5,818 bases of DNA. Source: Opitutia bacterium UBA5964. Lineage in GTDB: Bacteria > Verrucomicrobiota > Verrucomicrobiia > Opitutales > Coraliomargaritaceae. Numbering within the stretch: the stretch's first letter is position 1; each line of letters starts with the position of its first letter. The notes under the pieces were generated by a model. That model worked only from the letters and a program-made list of their open reading frames with translations, had not been told where the DNA came from and searched no databases. The DNA is taken from the NCBI GenBank assembly GCA_002430605.1, contig DJBY01000116.1, positions 4,815 to 10,632 of the forward strand, written 5' to 3'. The position numbers and the translations under genes are program-made. Shown here one piece after another: positions 3,116 through 5,818 of the stretch.

Positions 3116-5818
3116 CTATTCCGCGTTACCTGTCTTTTCAACAGGCTCAATCACTTTCGTACCACCCGTAATTTTCTCTGCGATCGTTTGAATGACAAAA
3201 TACATCATCGGCACCACGATCAAGCTGAGCAAAGTCGCAGCCACCATTCCACCAAACACCGTCGTGCCGAGGATTTGACGCGACGACGAGCCAGCGCCGG
3301 AAGCGATCAACAATGGAATCACACCAAGAATGAACGAGAGCGCAGTCATCAACACCGCACGAAAACGAAGTTTCACTGACTCCACTGCAGAGTCAAAAAT
3401 GCTCATTCCGCTTTTACGCTGAGCACTCGCGAATTCGGTCAAAAGAATCGCAGTCTTAGTCGATAGCGCGATCAACAGGATCAGTCCGATCTGTGTATAC
3501 ACATTGTTCTCCATGCCGCGCATTTTAACGGCAATCACCGCACCGAGCAAAGCAGTCGGGACCGACAAACAAACAGAGATCGGCAGCGTCCAGCTCTCGT
3601 ATTGAGCAGCCAGCAGCAAGTAAACCATCAAGACCGCAAATGCGAAGACCACAGCGAGCCCCGTCGCCGCGAGCTTTTCCTGATATGACAACTCCGACCA
3701 TGAAAAGCTCATCGATAAGGGGAGACTCGTCGCTGAAAGGGCTTCCATTGCATCCATCGCTTCACCGGAGCTGTGCCCCGGAGCAGGGTTACCCAACACT
3801 TTGACCGACGGCATCATATTAAAACGGATGATATTTTGTGGGCCTAGTTTCTCCTCCAGTGAAACGACCGCGCCCAACGGAATCATTCGTCCATCGGCCC
3901 CCTTCACTGCCAGCTTGTTAATATCACTAGGCTCACCGCGGAACTGCGCATCCGCTTGAGCCACGACCTTAAACACTCGGCCAAACAGTGTGAAATCATT
4001 CACATACAAGGACCCTAAATATATTTGCAACGTATCAAAGACAGACGTCATCGAGGTGCCGGTGCGTTTGATTTGCTCGCGATCAATATCCACAAAGATT
4101 TGCGGCACGCTGGCACGAAAGGTCGTGCGAGCACCTGCGACGGCAGGATCTTGGTTCGCTTTACTAATTAAGTCGTTGGCAATCTCAGCCAATTGCACCA
4201 ACCCGCCGCCTTCCAGGTCTTGCAACATGTAGGTGAATCCCCCCGTGGTGCCCACACCAGGCAATGAAGGCATCGGGAAGCCAAACACTGTCGCATCTTG
4301 AATCCCTGCGAACTGCCGCTGCATCGCGGCAAGGATGCCACTCTGATGCAATTCGGGCGTCTTGCGATCGTCCCAATGCTCAAACACCACCACACAGAAT
4401 CCAGCATTCACCCCAGCCGCTCCGTCAATTAAAGAGTAGCCAGAAATCGCCAAACAATCGACCACGCCAGGCGTGGCACTCACGATCTTCTGCACCTGAT
4501 CCATGATTACGTCAGTCCGAGCCAGGGTCGCACCATCTGGCAATTGAACGCCTACCATACAATAGCCTTCATCCTCTTGAGGCACGAAACCCGTCGGCAA
4601 ACTGCCCATGCCCTTCATTGAAATATAAATGATCGCACCGAAAATACAGAGGCCAATGACAGAGCCCTTCAGGGCGAGACGAACCAAGCCCTGATAGAAC
4701 TTATTCGACCCACTGATCGAATTATTAAACAATTTAAACACGCCCTTGCCCTCTGCCTGACCAGGCTTGAGCAATACACCGCAAAGAGCGGGAGCAAGCG
4801 TCAGCGCATTGATCGAAGAGAAAACCGTCGCGATCGAAATTGTAATCGCAAACTGCTTAAACATCGTGCCGGTAATCCCACTCATCATTGCAGTGGGAAT
4901 GAACACCGCCAACAGAACTAGTGTCGTCGCAATCACGGGCCCAGTCACTTCCTTCATACACTCCTCTGCCGCTTGCTTGCCACTGAGGCCTTTCTCTAAG
5001 TGAACAAAGGTATTCTCCACCACGAGAATCGCGTCATCTACCACGATCCCAATTACCAGAACGATCCCGAAGAGCGTCAATATATTGAGCGAGAATCCGA
5101 GCGCCAGCAGCACCGAGAAAGTGCCAATCAAGGCGACTGGAATGGTGATCGTCGGAATCAAGGTCGCGCGGAAGTTCTGCAAAAAGAGATACACCGTCAA
5201 AACCACCAAAGTCACCGTTGCGAACAGTGTAATGACCACCTCCTTGATGGATGCGTCCACCACCCAAGTGGAGTCATACACCACCTTATACTCCACATCG
5301 TTCGGAAATGCGCTCGAGAGTCGAGTCAGTGCAGCCGATACACCATCCGCAACATCCATCAAGTTCGATCCGGGGATTTGATAAATCGCAATCGCAGTCG
5401 CAGACCTGCCATTCAGCTTCGAATTAAAGTTGTACACGTTCGAGCCTAACTCCACTCGTGCCACATCGCCGACTCGGATCGCCCCCCCATCTTCACCTGT
5501 GGCGACGATGATATTCTCAAATTCCTCAATCTCCACCAGCCGACCATGTGCACTCAGGACATACTCAAATGCAGTGCCATCAGGCGCAGGCGCAGCACCG
5601 ACTCGGCCGGCGGCGACTTGAACATTTTGTTCACGAATCGCAGCAACGACTTCGCTCGCAGCAAGGTTACGCACACGCAACTGATCCGGATCGAGCCAAA
5701 TACGCATACTAAATTCACCGACTCCCCACACCAACGCATCACCAACACCCGCTACACGCAGTAAATCATCACGGATACGCAAGTTGGCAAAGTTAGACAA
5801 ATAGGCGGCATCATACGT
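3116..5818 (-). CDS. RND-superfamily multidrug efflux permease, AcrB/HAE1 type (5' end outside window)
   Basis: About 900 codons of an AcrB-like inner-membrane drug/proton antiporter are present. By comparison with AcrB (1049 residues), roughly 150 N-terminal residues lie beyond the window edge. The frame is open through 5818, so the TTG at 5800 is not the start. Visible in order are the porter domain with MRIWLDP and NVQVAAGRVG, the VYLFLQNFRATLIPT stretch at TM2-TM3, and the TM4 proton-relay pair DD in VVDDAILVVEN (bases 5033-5038). The TM10 lysine lies in ALSTKTAILLTEF (bases 3455-3457). The TM11 arginine lies in RFRAVLMTALSFILG (bases 3359-3361), where AcrB has RLRP. The NPAPGHSSGEAM loop and SYQEKL also match AcrB. 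All proton-relay residues are kept, so the pump looks functional. A membrane-fusion partner would be expected upstream, outside the window. Substrates cannot be read from sequence. A short charged tail ends at the TAG at 3118-3116. Confidence 0.95.
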   Translation of the reverse strand, partial: TYDAAYLSNFANLRIRDDLLRVAGVGDALVWGVGEFSMRIWLDPDQLRVRNLAASEVVAAIREQNVQVAAGRVGAAPAPDGTAFEYVLSAHGRLVEIEEFENIIVATGEDGGAIRVGDVARVELGSNVYNFNSKLNGRSATAIAIYQIPGSNLMDVADGVSAALTRLSSAFPNDVEYKVVYDSTWVVDASIKEVVITLFATVTLVVLTVYLFLQNFRATLIPTITIPVALIGTFSVLLALGFSLNILTLFGIVLVIGIVVDDAILVVENTFVHLEKGLSGKQAAEECMKEVTGPVIATTLVLLAVFIPTAMMSGITGTMFKQFAITISIATVFSSINALTLAPALCGVLLKPGQAEGKGVFKLFNNSISGSNKFYQGLVRLALKGSVIGLCIFGAIIYISMKGMGSLPTGFVPQEDEGYCMVGVQLPDGATLARTDVIMDQVQKIVSATPGVVDCLAISGYSLIDGAAGVNAGFCVVVFEHWDDRKTPELHQSGILAAMQRQFAGIQDATVFGFPMPSLPGVGTTGGFTYMLQDLEGGGLVQLAEIANDLISKANQDPAVAGARTTFRASVPQIFVDIDREQIKRTGTSMTSVFDTLQIYLGSLYVNDFTLFGRVFKVVAQADAQFRGEPSDINKLAVKGADGRMIPLGAVVSLEEKLGPQNIIRFNMMPSVKVLGNPAPGHSSGEAMDAMEALSATSLPLSMSFSWSELSYQEKLAATGLAVVFAFAVLMVYLLLAAQYESWTLPISVCLSVPTALLGAVIAVKMRGMENNVYTQIGLILLIALSTKTAILLTEFASAQRKSGMSIFDSAVESVKLRFRAVLMTALSFILGVIPLLIASGAGSSSRQILGTTVFGGMVAATLLSLIVVPMMYFVIQTIAEKITGGTKVIEPVEKTGNAE

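Noticed and set aside
5034..5449. Long overlapping frames within the RND gene on the + strand (5000-5449) and in another - strand frame (5034-5267)
   Set aside because: They are shadows of the RND coding frame, which has clear family motifs throughout. The shadow proteins are rich in H, R, N and Q with no recognisable domain.
3116..5800. TTG at 5800 as the true start of the RND permease
   Set aside because: The frame continues to the window edge with AcrB-like residues (TYDAAY), and about 150 family residues would be missing, so the gene is simply cut by the window.

Overview
The window looks like a chromosomal segment from a Gram-negative bacterium of moderate GC content. An LPS-export permease, an AcrB-type RND pump and a stand-alone thiohistidine methyltransferase occur together. 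None of the visible start codons has a good Shine-Dalgarno sequence. The style of PyrE and DUF3817 also fits Verrucomicrobiota, perhaps a marine Opitutia-like lineage. This assignment is an inference from gene style, not a demonstrated identity.

Layout. Positions 1-59 hold an end of a neighbouring gene that cannot be oriented with certainty: either a + strand C-terminus ending at 44 or a - strand N-terminus starting at 59. An LptF/LptG-family permease occupies 103-1248 on the - strand. It is divergent from pyrE (+, best start 1375, stop 1944). The 126 bp between them is filled by an unusual element: two arrays of degenerate 7-nt GAA-type units in opposite orientation, flanking a perfect 11-bp hairpin. 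After pyrE comes a 102-bp gap with a 20-codon ORF that begins like a SixA-type histidine phosphatase and may be a relic. A three-helix DUF3817 membrane protein follows (+, 2047-2361). It ends tail to tail with a - strand methyltransferase (2358-3104), and both genes use the same CTAG for their stop codons. Eleven bases upstream of the methyltransferase, on the same strand, lies the 3' 900 codons of an AcrB-like RND efflux permease (3116 to the window edge). There is no gene-free stretch longer than 300 bases.

How the genes work together. The permease belongs to the Lpt machine that moves lipopolysaccharide to the outer membrane. PyrE makes orotidine monophosphate in pyrimidine synthesis. The methyltransferase matches the C-terminal domain of the ovothiol synthase OvoA and probably N-methylates 5-thiohistidine. 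It may be co-transcribed with the RND pump. The most unusual feature is the heptad and hairpin element between lptF/G and pyrE. The rest is mostly ordinary housekeeping and envelope content.
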